Notes: generated by a model from the letters alone, not told the origin. A stretch of 64,000 bases of DNA from Epiperipatus broadwayi (GCA_028023455.1 JAQFVV010012404.1:13813421-13877420); one strand, 5' to 3'. Counted from the first letter of the stretch, positions 1 through 12,539 are shown. A program made the numbers and translations.

Positions 1-564
1 ATAATCTTCATCTTTCTTCTGTTGTTTCATTTTTGCCTAATATTGGCTGTTTTGTTATACAACAATCACACCTTATTTGTAAAACATGTTTTAGTCTTTT
101 ATAAACAATCTAGATAAGTATATTTTATCACACATGTTTAGGAGCTATATCCTTCTATATATCAAAAAAATTTTTTACTTCTTTCTAAAATAAATTAGTA
201 TTCTAAGTTTTTTATTTTATATAACTATCTGTTTTATTTGTATGTTTTTAGAAATCAACCTTGCCTACCTCATGAGGTCCTATCTTAAACCTATGCCTAT
301 ATGTATCAGTTTGTACATGGGAAAAAAATATATAAAATCCTGCCGTGTCTGTTTTTAATATTTATGCTACATATGATTCTCCTCACTTTACTTTATTTAT
401 TTCCTCACTTTACTTTATTTATTTGTTATATTTCATTTAAATGTCACTGCTATGTTGTCACAATATAATTAAAATAATACACTTACAGCTTGACCTGGCT
501 TTCTCTGACACCTGAAACAACTAAAAAATGCATTTACATTAATATACAAGTATGTATATATATA
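1..564. other. AT-rich sequence without genes
   Basis: No coding or RNA gene is visible. The only structure I can support is a perfect 22-bp tandem duplication at 381-424, annotated separately, and a short TA run just before 565 that borders the next element. Confidence 0.7.
381..424. repeat. 22-bp perfect tandem duplication
   Basis: The unit cctcactttactttatttat plus tt occurs twice in a row without a mismatch (381-402 and 403-424). The two copies are identical, so this looks like a recent slippage product. Confidence 0.85.
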
Positions 565-1494
565 CACCTGGGTCTCTTTTTATGCGGACTTATTTAACAC
601 GATTTTGAAGTTATGCGATTCCATGTTTCACTGAAAGTCTAACTTCGATAATGCACTATTACTTTAAATAATAAATTTTGCGTATATTGAAAGTAATAGC
701 ACATTATTGGAATTCGACTTTCATCTTACTAATTTCAATATTTTCAGTGCTTTATAATAGTAAGATTTTATGCAATAATGAAATTAAAATCATGATTTCC
801 ACATTTTATGTATACACACATTAAATTTTACAAGATTATAATGTAAATTTGTTCAAACATTGTGCATGTTAATTTTGCATTTTAAACCACATTGTTTTTA
901 CTTTTTAAAAAAGAACGTAATCAATTATTAATCATTTAGTGTCCACAAGTTTATTTTTAATCAGTAATAGCAGTGAGCACAATTAAAATTGAAAATTAAA
1001 GACAAAATAAGAATTTAATTTTTAGTTGTTAAATTAATTACTAATTACGTTGTCACCAGAAAACCATTAACAACATGAGAGTGACGTTGGCGCTAGTTGT
1101 ATTTTCTCATGTGAAAAATCTGATTTTTTTTACCAGTTTGCAAATGAACCTATTTATCGGCAAATTGCAATAATAATTAAAACATGTATTAAAAAAATGT
1201 AAATTATGCATAAAAATATATTGTTTTGAATAAAATTAAATATAGTTAAAAAAAGTTTGTCTTGTATCAATTTTTTTTCAAATTTGAAATTTTTTATTAG
1301 TCATATTTTATTTCCTTTTTTTTTTGCATGAATTTTAAAGTAATTTTACATTGGTGCTTTGCTTTTATATGATTTTTGAAAAATCTCAGTCCATATCCCC
1401 CCTTTTTCAAGGTAAGTTACATCTACTTTTGCGCGATTTTGTTTGTGCATGGTTTCTGAGGAACCTATCTATCGTGTAAAACGAGACCCAGGTG
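565..1494. mobile_element. Candidate non-autonomous TIR element (MITE-like)
   Basis: The left edge reads cacctgggtctc followed by tttttatgcg. The right edge ends in acgagacccaggtg, the reverse complement of cacctgggtctcgt. The terminal inverted repeats are about 20 bp long with a few mismatches, and both ends abut TA-rich runs (tatatata on the left, tgtatatatata on the right), as expected for insertion at TA. The 930-bp interior is AT-rich and has no ORF, so it would depend on a transposase from elsewhere. A motif close to the right terminus, gaacctatctatcg (1461-1474), recurs inside as gaacctatttatcg (1146-1159). The superfamily cannot be assigned without a transposase. Chance pairing of two short motifs is unlikely but not excluded. 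Confidence 0.5.
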
Positions 1495-1513
1495 TGTATA
1501 TATATATATATAT

Positions 1514-3657
1514 TATAATGATGTGGAGAATATAGGAGACTTAATGTATCTACACTACAAGGCGCCACTAGGCATTTGAACCTAGAAAATTTATATAGTA
1601 GGCAGATACGTAAGTTAAAAAAAATATTTTTTTATTTTATATATTTTGATTCCGGTCATTAGCCCATTGTCACTAGCTCAGTGGAATAGCAGAGATTTAT
1701 ATTTTATAATAAATTCTTATCTAAGAATATATAAAAAAGAATAAAATAAGTCACTGCCAGTAATTATACCCACAAACATTTATTTACACACATATATATA
1801 TAAAATTTAGCATTATTATTTTAGTATGTTTACTTTAGCATTTAACTACATTTTTAAATTTTATTTTAGATTTTAATTTACATTTTAATTTTTATATGTT
1901 TGCACAGATGGATTTATAAAAGTTTGTTTTATAATGTTGAGTATAGATCAGTTACATAGACTACACGATTAAAAACATTTCAAAATAAACATAACTGATC
2001 AAAATACAAAGTCATTGATAATGTCAATTGCAGAGGGAATACAAGAAACCCAATGATATTCATCATAAGATGCCGCATTGGCATCGATAACTTATATATT
2101 CTAACCGAATACGAAAACCACAACATAATTAACCGCTAACGAATCCATGCAAGCGTCTATACCCAACTTAAATTTAATGCATTTTTATTTAGAGTGTCGA
2201 GTATGAATAGACTACATAGATTTGTATTTGAAAAGAAAATATTCTATCTTTATTTAACCTTAGACCAAAAGTTCGCAGTTAAACCACTGTCAATCCATCT
2301 GATATATCAATGCATTCAATGTAACATGAAATATGGCAGCACAAAATAGGTTAAGAGAAGAAATTGCCTCTCATCAGATAGGAATACTACATCTATCTGA
2401 TGATAAGAGCAATAAAAAAAACTCTATAGGAAAGGACTGCGGTCATTTTTGCCGACTTACGGTCGCATTCCATAGGCAAAAGGAAGTGTGTGGCGTATAA
2501 AGCGATTCTGCCCATAGCGAATCTCATAATACATCTACTAATTACACCAATATATCCAATCCATTGACCTAATGTAACTATGAAACAAATAACCTAAGAT
2601 TACCCTCCCCTAATATAACTTTACAAATCTATATAGCCATTCATGCCCGATTTAAGTTTAACATTTATATAATTTAATTTGACAAAAAACAGAAATCATA
2701 ATAAAAACTTAAAAGAACAAAAAAAATAAATGGAAATGATTTTACAAAAGAAATACATCAAATTAAAATTACTTATTAATAAATAAAGTTGGTCAGATAG
2801 GATTCTATTGCAATTATTTTAAATAAGGAACAAGTTTTAGAATTAAAGTTCTTATTGTTTAGAATTGTTCATTAATTATATATATTTCTTATGTTTAGAA
2901 AAGTTCATCTTTAAACCGTTGCTATTTGGATTTCAGTATTACTTGTCCTGATGTCCTGGTGAGACCGATATGCTGTTGGCCATTCTACTGATTCATCCGA
3001 AGGTCTTTTACTTTAGCTGGTCCTCGATGTAGAAAACAATGTCATTTCTCTTTCTTTTTTTTTAGCAGAACTGAAGGGATTGAAGAGTGCATCTTTTTAA
3101 TTCCTTCTCCTTCAACTCTGCACTAACATGTATCACCACCGCTATCACACATCTCTGTCTCTAATTAATTTTTTTATTTCCAAATCTTTCCTTTTATATT
3201 AATTTTGCAGATTAACTCAACATTATGTCATGATGATGAAGACCTTTTTGTTGAGGTCCAATTCCTAAGGGATTTTTTTTATTTGCTATTAGTTTCTATT
3301 GTTTTCCTATCTGACCATTGCTTATACATTTAAATGCCAAAGAGTTAGTTCACTTTAACTAATTAAAATAATCATTTTCATTTTTCAATAATATTAATTA
3401 ATTTGTTTTCCAAACTTAAAGATATATTTTTATCTCCAAATCTTTTTAAGTTTTTGTTTTTAAAATACTTTTTCTATTTTTAATAAAGTTTTATTTTAAT
3501 AATTTTTTTTCATCTGTGCGATTTTATATATATATTTGAGTTTAGATGATATTTAATTTCAATTTTTAATTCTTAAACAAAAGAAGTTTTTATTTGCGAA
3601 CTTTTCTTTTTTCGTGTTTAATAAAAAAATAATGTAACGGCATCTGTGTCTGTTACA
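1514..3657. mobile_element. Candidate solo LTR in (TA)n (unit W)
   Basis: The segment starts tataatgatg directly after a (TA)n run and ends ctgttaca directly before another (TA)n run. If the second base is a decayed G, the ends are TGTAA..TTACA, the usual inverted termini of Ty3/Gypsy LTRs. About 43 bp inside the left end is acaaggcgccactag. The candidate LTR at 51679 has acaagggcaccactag about 38 bp inside its left end, which argues that both are termini of related LTRs in the same orientation. The interior has no ORF over 60 codons, and it includes a TATAAAG string at 2496-2502 and a small hairpin at 2373-2401. It could instead be unrelated sequence caught between two microsatellites. Confidence 0.42.
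2373..2401. other. Small hairpin inside unit W
   Basis: The 9-bp arms atcagatag and ctatctgat flank an 11-nt loop. The stem is too short to assign a function. It is recorded as local structure only. Confidence 0.4.
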
Positions 3658-4641
3658 ATATATATATATATATATCAAAAGGGAATATGTGAGCAAAATA
3701 TACATAAGTCATGTTTAAAAATTATTTTGGCTCACTACCCATACATTTTTATTTTGATCATCTACCTCCTATGGTTTGTTTATTTGTAATCCGATATGAG
3801 AGATTGCACTTGCCGACAAATTTATTTGATGAGGGTGCCAGTCAACAAGGCGATGGCTATATCAAATATACATATTAATGGATAATGATCCAAGCACACA
3901 TTAATAAAGATTTTAAAGTTTAAATATGATTAAAATTTATTTTGAGTTTCACTTCACTTTCATGAAAAAATTTCTTACTATAATTTTGCTAAACGAAAGA
4001 AAAAAAAATCTCTGCATGAATAAATAAATGTTATTTTAAATGACAATATTAATTAAGTCTAAGATGTATAACTTTAAGTAAGGTAATTTGTCTAACCTGG
4101 GTTTAAAACCAGTTACCATTTTGGTCAAGACACAAAAAAAATCAATTTAAACAGTGTAAAGTACGATTAACAAAACAAAATATACACAAAAAAATTAAAA
4201 ATAAAAGAAAAATCCCATGATAACCGCCACTCCAAATTATGAACCTGGGATCGAAACCAAATACCATTTTGGTCTCAACTTGAAATAGATTAACAATTAT
4301 CAAGCAATTTTACAGAATCATGCATTGAGATCAAAAATTGTTTAAAAAACATTTATATAAAAACGGGCTTTACCGAACTATAACGAATTGTATATCATAT
4401 ACACCCATATATATAAATATATACTTGACTAAATAAGCATATATACAAACAGATATACCTATACAAATATTTTTTCTTATCATCTACATGATTTTATTAG
4501 AAAGATGTCATATTGCAGACCACATACTCCTATTATTTCAGGCTAGTAAATACTGGTTGCAACTATGACAAGCAAGCAATGATTGCAGACATAGACCTAT
4601 TCTTTCAGGTTACTCAGCAATTCTAAACTCTAAAGTGTAAT
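3658..4641. other. AT-rich sequence with two copies of a B-box-like motif
   Basis: No gene is visible. Two related segments occur on the - strand, one ending near 4086 and one near 4243. Both contain the complement of gaccaaaatggta followed by a pol III B-box-like core (ggttttaaaccc in one, ggtttcgatccc in the other). No convincing A box is seen, so they are recorded as degenerate SINE-like fragments and not as tRNA genes. A second weak repeat, attgcagac followed by cctatt and tttcagg, occurs near 4512 and 4582. Confidence 0.4.
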
Positions 4642-4752
4642 AGGTCTTCACCTAATGATTACTAAGGGGGTCTTCACCAAAAACAGTTACTAAAAAACAA
4701 GGGCTTCACCTAACAGTTACTCAAAGGGTCTTCACCTAACGGTTACTCAATA
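4642..4752. repeat. Degenerate tandem repeat, about four units
   Basis: The unit is approximately ggtcttcacctaacagttac followed by tcaa. It is seen starting near 4642, 4669, 4701 and 4727, with substitutions and small length changes. It lies about 90 bp left of the large inverted repeat. Confidence 0.7.
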
Positions 4753-4842
4753 AATGATTCAATAGCATAATCCGAACTGAGAAAAAAAATCTTAAGGTGG
4801 CTGACATATATGTTATACAAAATATATTATATATATATATAT

Positions 4843-5340
4843 GCAAAACCATAAAACAATACAGTACTAGATTAAATTCAAAATTTTTACCAAAATCCTT
4901 ACACAGCCATGGTTTCATCTACTACAAATAGACCTTCTCAAGTGAAAATCAACCTAAAGGAAAACATATATATATACAAACAAACAAACCTTCCCATAAT
5001 TCATTTCAAACTCCACCTTCCCTTAATATCAAAAGAAGTCTTCATAAGATTGATAGCCTCAGAATCAAGGAGTTTTATCATCAAAGTCTCCTTTATTCTT
5101 TGATGATAAAACTCCTTGATTCTGAGGCTATCAATCTTATGAAGACTTCTTTTGATATTAAGGGAAGGTGGAGTTTGAAATGAATTATGGGAAGGTTTGT
5201 TTGTTTGTATATATATATGTTTTCCTTTAGGTTGATTTTCACTTGAGAAGGTCTATTTGTAGTAGATGAAACCATGGTTGTGTAAGGATTTTGGTAAAAT
5301 TTTGAATTTAATCTAGTACTGTATTGTTTTATGGTTTTGC
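4843..5340. repeat. Long near-perfect inverted repeat (hairpin-forming)
   Basis: The left arm is 4843-5086 and the right arm 5098-5340, separated by an 11-nt loop (5087-5097). Over about 244 bp I find one single-base length difference in a T-run and one mismatch (acacagcc against acacaacc). Both arms therefore encode the same apparent 58-residue peptide on opposite strands; I regard that as a by-product and not a gene. The arms are flanked by TA-rich sequence (left 4823-4842, and a long (TA)n at 5384-5429). A transcript across it would fold into a very long double-stranded RNA. Alternatives are a foldback transposon, a template-switch duplication or an assembly artefact. Confidence 0.93.
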
Positions 5341-5378
5341 ATTTTTATTTTTTGCTAGTATAGTGTTAGACAGTTTTG

Positions 5379-5383
<5 letters not shown>

Positions 5384-5429
<46 letters not shown>
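5384..5429. repeat. (TA)n microsatellite
   Basis: This is one of the longest uninterrupted TA runs in the window, just right of the large inverted repeat. Confidence 0.95.
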
Positions 5430-5434
<5 letters not shown>

Positions 5435-7851
5435 TGAACATACACACATTTACTATTTCACAAGTTGAAATCAAATTTGATATTATTAAAACAAAACTTA
5501 TATTTATATATGTTTGCAAGGAAATGTAATTGCAAAATATTTAAGTGAAAAAAAATTTGCATGATTAAAATTATTCATTATATATAAAAAACAAAATGCA
5601 GAAAAAGTGAAAAAAATATTTGCTGACACCGTACATTGACACATGTTAATTTGAACTTATCAAACCTTAGATCTACCGAAAAATTTCTATTAATGGAAAA
5701 AAAATGTTATCTATTAGATCTTTACAAAAATTTATACAAATGAAAAAAACTTTTTATTGTCTATTTGTACTTTTTACTAAAATATTAACATACCGAAGAT
5801 ACACTATAATTCGAAAAAAATTATTACATCAAAACTTCTCATTTTTAAGCAATACTAAATAACATAAAGTATGAAGCCATTTTAAGGGAGGGCAGGTGGG
5901 TATTTATTTGACACTTCTGCCACATTGATGTATATACTTTATATGACAAAAACAATATGGCGACTGGTCATGACAAAACTCTACTAATTAGGAAAAATTT
6001 TTTTTGCTATAACTCTGAAATTCATTCTAATTATATATTCACTGAAAAAAAAAAACTAACAGAGTGTTAACTTTTCTAAATGTAAAACATTCATTTTAGC
6101 AATTTAAAACTCAGGAAAAATTTTTTAGCTTATGACACATTTAACTCATTAATTAATTCGACAAAAATGACATTTGGCTCACATTAGGAAACAAAACTTG
6201 AAAAAATTATACATATATTTTTATATAAATGTATTAAAGTAAAACAAAACTTCTCAGGATACTATTTTTTTTTTTAAAAAAAAATGACATTTGTCCCACT
6301 GTGACAAACTCAGAGAAAAATTTTACCTATATCTATTATTTCAAATCCCCTATTCCTATTCTTCCAAAAGAAAATGAAATTCACCCGACATTGGGTGCCA
6401 AAATGCAGGGAAAAAATTTACTGTGCTGGTCAGATGATGCATGTTGGTTTAACTCAGTTCAAATACTAGGCAAAAGAACCTCGAGGCCACTCATATGTGA
6501 GATATTAAATCAAGAATACTATGACCTCTGCCCTCTTCACCTATTACCAAGTCTAATTATGAACCAACAACATTATCTGAGACATACATAAATTATTTGC
6601 TCACCTAACCCAAGCTTAGCATCAGGGGAGAGACAATGGACAAGAGTACTTATGGAACTAAACAGTGAAATGTGCATAAAAGTACTATGAAAAATGTGTT
6701 TTGCATGCCTGGATCATTGGAAAAGCAAAATAAAGCATTAAATAAAATTAAAAAACTCAAGCTTTTTAGTTAAATAATATATTTAATTAATGACTTTTAA
6801 AATAGCAATAATGTTTTAATGGCTTCCACTATTCCCCTATGGATTAATGAAAAACAAATTTGACAATAAAGATGGATAGTAATGATATAATATCTTTGCG
6901 GTCTAAGACTTTTCTTCTCAATTTTAATAAAATTCTCAACTTGACTTTCCTCGATAAAGCACAATAAAAAAAATCTTTCACAAAGCATTTTCTAATTGCT
7001 TTGCACTAAAACAGTTTAAAATTATTTAAGATGTATATAGCTAAATAAGATATATGTAATGAGCTAATGGCGGAGGCATTATCGAGAAGATCAAGTTGGC
7101 AAACAAAGGAAACTTACTTGTATTTAATTTACAAATGTAATTGAAATTGGAAAGATATTTTAAATGAAAAATGAACCTTTACCTTCACCGCAATGGAATA
7201 TGAAATATTGATAACATATTAGCAAAGAGGAATAGCGCAGGAAAAGGGTTAAATATAAATAGATAGATGATCACACAAATACATAAATATCTTTAAAATT
7301 AGTCTAATAGAAATTGTTACATTACAAAATATATAATTAACTAACACAATTCAGAAATGCACTACAATAATGCAATTTAGAAAGGTAAGATCAAAAAGGT
7401 AGAATAGTAAATAGTTCATGAGGAGAGAATATGATTAACATCCTGGTTCTTTGGTCCTCTTCCCACGGCATTCGTGGCTTGATCCATCCATCGATAGGTA
7501 TTTGTCCAGACAAGGAAAAATGGAAATATGTAGCATTCTTTCAAAAAAAATCCCACAGACACGGCACAGAGTTCAGATTAATATTGGTTGGATACTACAG
7601 CATTTTGAAGGTTTTTAGGAACCCTGGCAGCAGGCAAAGCTATTTGCCTAACTGCCAATCATATTTGTTTCCATCAAAATATTATGACTTTAAACTCATT
7701 GCAGGTTAAAACTTTTCTGTGATTCTGAGGATGACAGTTGAATAACTTTTTGGAGCAAAATCTGAAAGATTCACAGCACATGATCCACCAAGTTAATTAA
7801 TGGCCAATCCTACTAATAAAAAAATTATCAGCATGATAATGAATGAAGGGA
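5430..7851. other. AT-rich sequence without recognisable genes
   Basis: Two short open frames (6301-6591, 96 codons; 7431-7709, 92 codons) match no family I know and lack good codon structure. Around 6165-6320 a motif close to aaaatgacatttg occurs twice, suggesting a decayed repeat. Nothing else can be supported. Confidence 0.6.
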
Positions 7852-8008
7852 AAATCTGAACAAATTCTATAAAGAGAAATCTCAAAAAGCAAAAGCAAAC
7901 CAGAGAAATCTGCATGAATTCTCTAAAGTGAAATCTCAAAAAGGAAAAGCACGCACAAGAAAAATCTGAATGTAAAGAGAAATCTCAACAGGAAAGCAAG
8001 AAAACTCT
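7852..8008. repeat. Degenerate tandem repeat, about 57-bp unit
   Basis: Nearly three units share the core gaaatctcaaaaagcaaaagc, preceded by aaatctg and a variable aattct segment. Copies diverge by substitution and by a deletion in the last one. Confidence 0.6.
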
Positions 8009-8094
8009 AAAAAAGCCAAGTCTTTTGTTCTCTCACCTATTTATACTTTTTTTGTAAGCTACCTTCTATTGTTTTTGTGTATGATCTTAGATCT

Positions 8095-8960
8095 TGATAA
8101 GCCCCCCCCCATGCTCTTTTGTTTCAAGGTAACATTTTCTAAAAATAACTTTTACTTTTTTATTCTAAATTTTTTTCTTTACACTTTGAATTTTTATTAA
8201 TTAAAAAAAAAGAAGAGAAGGCCATCTTTAATTTGTCTTGAATGGGCTAGCTAATTAAAAACATACATTCCTTTAGAAAATGTTGGTGGGCTTATCTCAA
8301 AATAAAATCATATGCCATATTTTAACAAGATTTTAAAAGAAAAATATATTCTTATTTCTTTTAATAAAATAAGCATTTTATTTCAGCAGAATTTTGCATT
8401 AACTCATATATATACGCTTGACATATATATATGTTTGATTAAAAGGTTTTACAAGTAATTTTTTTAAACAGCAATTTAATCTTGGAACGGAATTTATTTA
8501 AAACCAAATATTTAAATGCAAATACAAATTTCATAAACGTAATTAATTTTAGCTTTAATGCAAAACCCTGCTGATATTGGGCTATAAACTTAATTCAGGT
8601 CTACAATACTGATTAAGTTTATAGGAGGCTGTGAAGCATGGATCGGACTTCCGGATCCATTGCTTCAATATATTAACACACATATATATATACATTTAGT
8701 AACAAAATCTTAATATGAGAGGTGAGGAGGTATCCAGAAATCAATTAAATCAACACCCCCCCCCCATGCTTTCATTTTAAGTTAAATCTAAAAACCCCAA
8801 TTGTGGCTGAAGTTACAATTATTTTGTTTTCTTTTTAATGCTCAAATAAAAGCATTTAATCTATAATTTTTTTATCTCTAATATTGTGTTATTCACCATA
8901 TATTAACACACACATATATATATATATATTCAGTAATAAAATCTTAATATGATATTATAT
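8095..8960. repeat. Two dispersed short repeat pairs
   Basis: A poly-C run followed by atgctYttt occurs at about 8104 and again at about 8756. A second pair (tattaacacacatatatata followed by aaaatcttaatatgat) is at about 8671-8717 and 8901-8952. The sequence between the members is not alike, so these are short dispersed repeats and not a tandem array. Confidence 0.5.
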
Positions 8961-9239
8961 ATGTATAACATAATCTTTTTTTATCACTAACAACTAAAAA
9001 TTATTATTAGATATCCTTTTTGAGACTTTATATTTATTCCAGATGTAAAACTAAAAATTTAATTGACAAGAGACATGTCTTTATATACATTTTTTTTTAG
9101 CATCATCTTAAAAATTGAATCATAAATCAGATTATAATAGTTTTATATTAAACATGTTTTCAACAGTAATGATTTATAATTGATTTTTATTAATTTATAA
9201 AACTTTTTCTCTAAAGCTTTTAGCCAGTAGGATTTTATT

Positions 9240-9586
9240 TAGATTTTAATATTATAGTTGGGCTGCAGAAAGGAGTTTGCTATTAACTGAAAGGAGACCC
9301 TTTGATTCCTCTTGGAGGCCTTAAAGGAACCGAGCAGGGCAAATTCCTAATGTCCACTCCATACGTTCTTGTCGTTGCAGCTGTTATTACTATGTGATTA
9401 TTCATATAGTATATGAACATGGATGGGCTGCTCACCAACATGCATTAGCCAGCATGGTGAGTTTATTGGCTTTTTACCTCTGAGTTTAAGATCAAGAAAC
9501 ACCATGGTCTTTCTTCTCAGTGCCTGATAAGGCAGAATGAATGTTTGTGTAAATGATAAATATTTTTCCAATACATATATACAATT
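9240..9586 (+). other. Possible 5' untranslated part of the RTE element
   Basis: This stretch is visibly richer in G and C than the sequence to its left and leads directly into the LINE reading frame. An in-frame stop at 9557-9559 precedes the first Met codon. The 5' boundary of the element is not marked by any repeat I can see, so inclusion is inference from composition only. Confidence 0.35.
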
Positions 9587-12536
9587 ATGACAGACAAAAA
9601 TAAAGCATGGCCCTTATTCCCAGGAGGCTGTAAAGTCACCAACCAAGGCAGCGGTTGGTGGCCGAAGGCGGAGGGTGCTAAGAATCCCCTGATTGCGGAC
9701 CCAGGCTGCCATTTGATGACGACTTTTTATTTAGGTACTTACAACTGCAGATCACTTTCAAGTGAAGGAAGATTGCAAGAATTAGAAGAAGAATTATCTT
9801 ATATTAAATGGGACATTATTGGACTTTGTGAAGTTAGAAGAAAAGGTGAAGAAACAATTAATTTAAAAAGTGGACATATACTCTATTATAAAGGCACACA
9901 TATTGGAAATACAAGTGGAGTAGGATTCATTATAAATAAAAAATGGAAGAACAATATTGTGGAGATTGATGGTGTATCAGACAGAGTTGCAAGATTAGTT
10001 ATACAACTTAATAGCAGATACCAAATGCAGATAATTCAGGTTTATGCCCCAACAAGTTCTCATAGTGATGAAGTAGTAGAAGATTTTTATATGGATGTAC
10101 AAAAGGCTTTTGATCAGAGTAAACAACATTTTAAAATTGTTATGGGAGACTTTAATGCTAGAATTGGTAGACAAATGAAAGATGAAATTGCTGTAGGTAA
10201 TTTTGGTTATGGTAATAGAAATGAGAGAGGACATAGACTTGTGGAGTTTGCAGAAAAAGAAAAACTTTATATTATGAATTCATTTTTTGAGAAAAATGTT
10301 AAAAGGAAATGGACATGGAAGCATCCAAATGAAGGTACAGCAGAATTGGATTATATTTTGACTAACAGGAAATACATATTTCAAGATTGTAATGTTCTTA
10401 ATAAATTTAACACAGGAAGTGATCATCGATTAGTAAGGTATAAGTTACGTGTTAATGTAAAACTAGAGAGACAAAAATTATTAAGAAAAACAATATTTAC
10501 AGTTGATATTCCTAATCTTCAGAAACATTCTAATGAATTTAAATTAGAACTTACAAATAGGTTTCAAGTGTTAGGAGATTTTGAACATGATTCAGATTTG
10601 AATGAAATTAATATGAAAATAACTGATACACTTTTAAAAACTGCAACAAAGATAGCTGGTAGAAAAAAGCAGCAATTGACTAATAAAATTTCTACTGAGA
10701 CTAGAGAATTTATGAAGAAAAGAAGGAATATGAAGATATACAAAAATGATGTATTAAAAAGAATTGAATATCTCGAATTTTGTAAAATGGTATGGAAAAG
10801 AGTTGAAAATGATATAAGAAAATATAACTGTGAAATAGCAAGGAAAGCTGTAGAAGAAAATAAAAGTCTCAAGAATGTTAAACAACATTTTGGTATTGGT
10901 AGGAAATTTATATCTGCAATAAGAAAAAAAGATGAAATTATTACTAAAAAGAGAGATGACATCATGAAATTGGTAGAAGATTTTTATCAAGAATTATATA
11001 GTAATAAAGAACAAGTACCTTCTATATCTATTACATCTTCCGAATTGCCCAGAATTTTAAATGAAGAAGTGAGACATGCAATTAAATGTATGAAGAAAGG
11101 AAAGGCTCCAGGAAATGATGGAATTATAATTGATATATTAAAAGAAGCAGGTGAAGAAATAGAAACAATTTTAGCAAAGTTATATACCAAATGTCTAAAT
11201 GATAAAGATGTACTGGAAGATTGGAAGAATGCAGTAATAATATTAATATTTAAAAAAGGTGATAAAGAAGATATTAGAAATTACAGACCTATCAGCCTTT
11301 TATCAGTTTTATATAAAATTTTTACCAAGATAATTACAACTCGTCTACAGAGAACTTTGGATTTCCACCAACCAAGAGATCAAGCTGGATTTAAAAGTGG
11401 TTTTAGTACAATAGATCATATCCAGGTATTGAGAGAAGTCATAGAAAGGACAAATGAATATGAGTTGTCATTATGTTTTGGATTTGTAGATTATGAAAAG
11501 GCATTCGATTCTATACACATTTCTTCAGTGATTAAAGCATTGGATCATCAAGGTATAGATCCAGGATATTGTCATATTTTAAAGAATATTTATAAAAATG
11601 CAACAGCAACAATTAGATTACATAATGATACTGGAAAAATCAACATTGAGAAAGGTGTAAGACAAGGTGACTCCATATCTCCAAAACTTTTTACAGCAGT
11701 GCTGCAAGAAGTATTTTGTGGATTAAAATGGGAAACTAAAGGAATGAAAGTAAATGGAGAGTATTTAAGTCATTTAGATTTTGCAGATGATGTAGTTGTT
11801 TTTGCAAATAATGCTTCAGAGCTGCAGGAAATGTTGCAGGAGTTAGCAGATGAAAGTAGAAAAGTAGGACTAAAGATAAATGTTAAAAAGACTAAAGTAA
11901 TGTTTAATCGATTTGCTCAAAATATGAAAATAAAGATTGATTATGAAGAATTAGAAGAAGTTAACAGTTACAAATACCTTGGTCAGATTATTAATACAGA
12001 TGGAAACATAATGGAGGAAATTAATCATAGAATTAAACTTGGTTGGAGTGCTTTTGGTAGAAATAACTTGATACTAAAAGGAAATATGCCTATGTGTTTG
12101 AAAAGAATGGTTTTTAACAAATGTGTTTTACCAGTTTTTTTTTTTGGATTGGGGAGTGGGATACTTAATAAAAAAAAAAACAAAAAATACCACTCAAAGG
12201 AGTATGGAGAGATGTATGTTGGGAGTAACAAGAAGAGATCGAAAACGCAATGTATGGGTAAGACAACAAACAGGTGTTACTGACCTTATTGAAAAAATTA
12301 AAAGATCGAAATGGAGTTGGGCTGGACATATTGCTAGAAGAAATGATAATAGATGGACAATTGAAATTTTAAACTGGATTCCAAGAGATTGTAAAAGACC
12401 CAGAAAGAGACCACATGTGAGATGGATGGATGAAATAAGAAAATGTGCAGGGGTGTTGTGGAAAAGAGAAGCTAAAGATCGGAGAAGATGGATTAAACTT
12501 GGAGAGACCTTCATCCTGCAGTGGATTGATAATGGT

Positions 12537-12539
<3 letters not shown>
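9587..12539 (+). pseudogene. LINE endonuclease/reverse transcriptase, one frameshift
   Basis: The protein would nick target DNA and reverse-transcribe the element's RNA at the nick. The first frame is open for 898 codons (9587-12283). An endonuclease domain covers about residues 48-285: LCEVRR with Glu82, VMGDFNARIG with Asp188 and Asn190, and GSDHRLV with His280. The reverse transcriptase covers about 500-810: GKAPGNDG, NYRPISLLSVLYKIF, motif A FVDYEKAFDS at 633-642, GVRQGDSISP, and the catalytic FADD at 732-735. Family homology then continues in the +1 frame from about 12175 to 12539 (RSMERCMLGVTRRDRKRN, WSWAGHIARR, RWTIEILNW). The break therefore lies in the A-run near 12168-12190, which is also a likely place for a sequencing error. 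A second candidate start is Met44 (9716), just before the endonuclease domain. Corrected length would be about 980 residues, normal for RTE. Confidence 0.9.

Noticed and set aside
1497-1513. CRISPR-like or satellite interpretation of the many TA runs
   Set aside because: They are simple microsatellites without spacers, and the genome is eukaryotic.
4086-4262. Possible tRNA genes because of B-box-like motifs
   Set aside because: No A box at the right distance and no cloverleaf can be drawn. Best read as SINE-like fragments.
4909-5275. Two open frames encoding the same peptide on opposite strands
   Set aside because: They are a direct consequence of the inverted repeat. The peptide has no known domain and ends at the loop.
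6301-6591. 96-codon + strand frame
   Set aside because: No recognisable domain, no convincing promoter, and it lies in degenerate repeat sequence.
7431-7709. 92-codon + strand frame
   Set aside because: It matches no family I know, and an open frame of this length can arise by chance. It could be a fragment of an old repeat but nothing supports a gene.
9995-12514. Several - strand frames of 67-133 codons under the LINE
   Set aside because: They are antisense shadows of the long endonuclease/RT frame.
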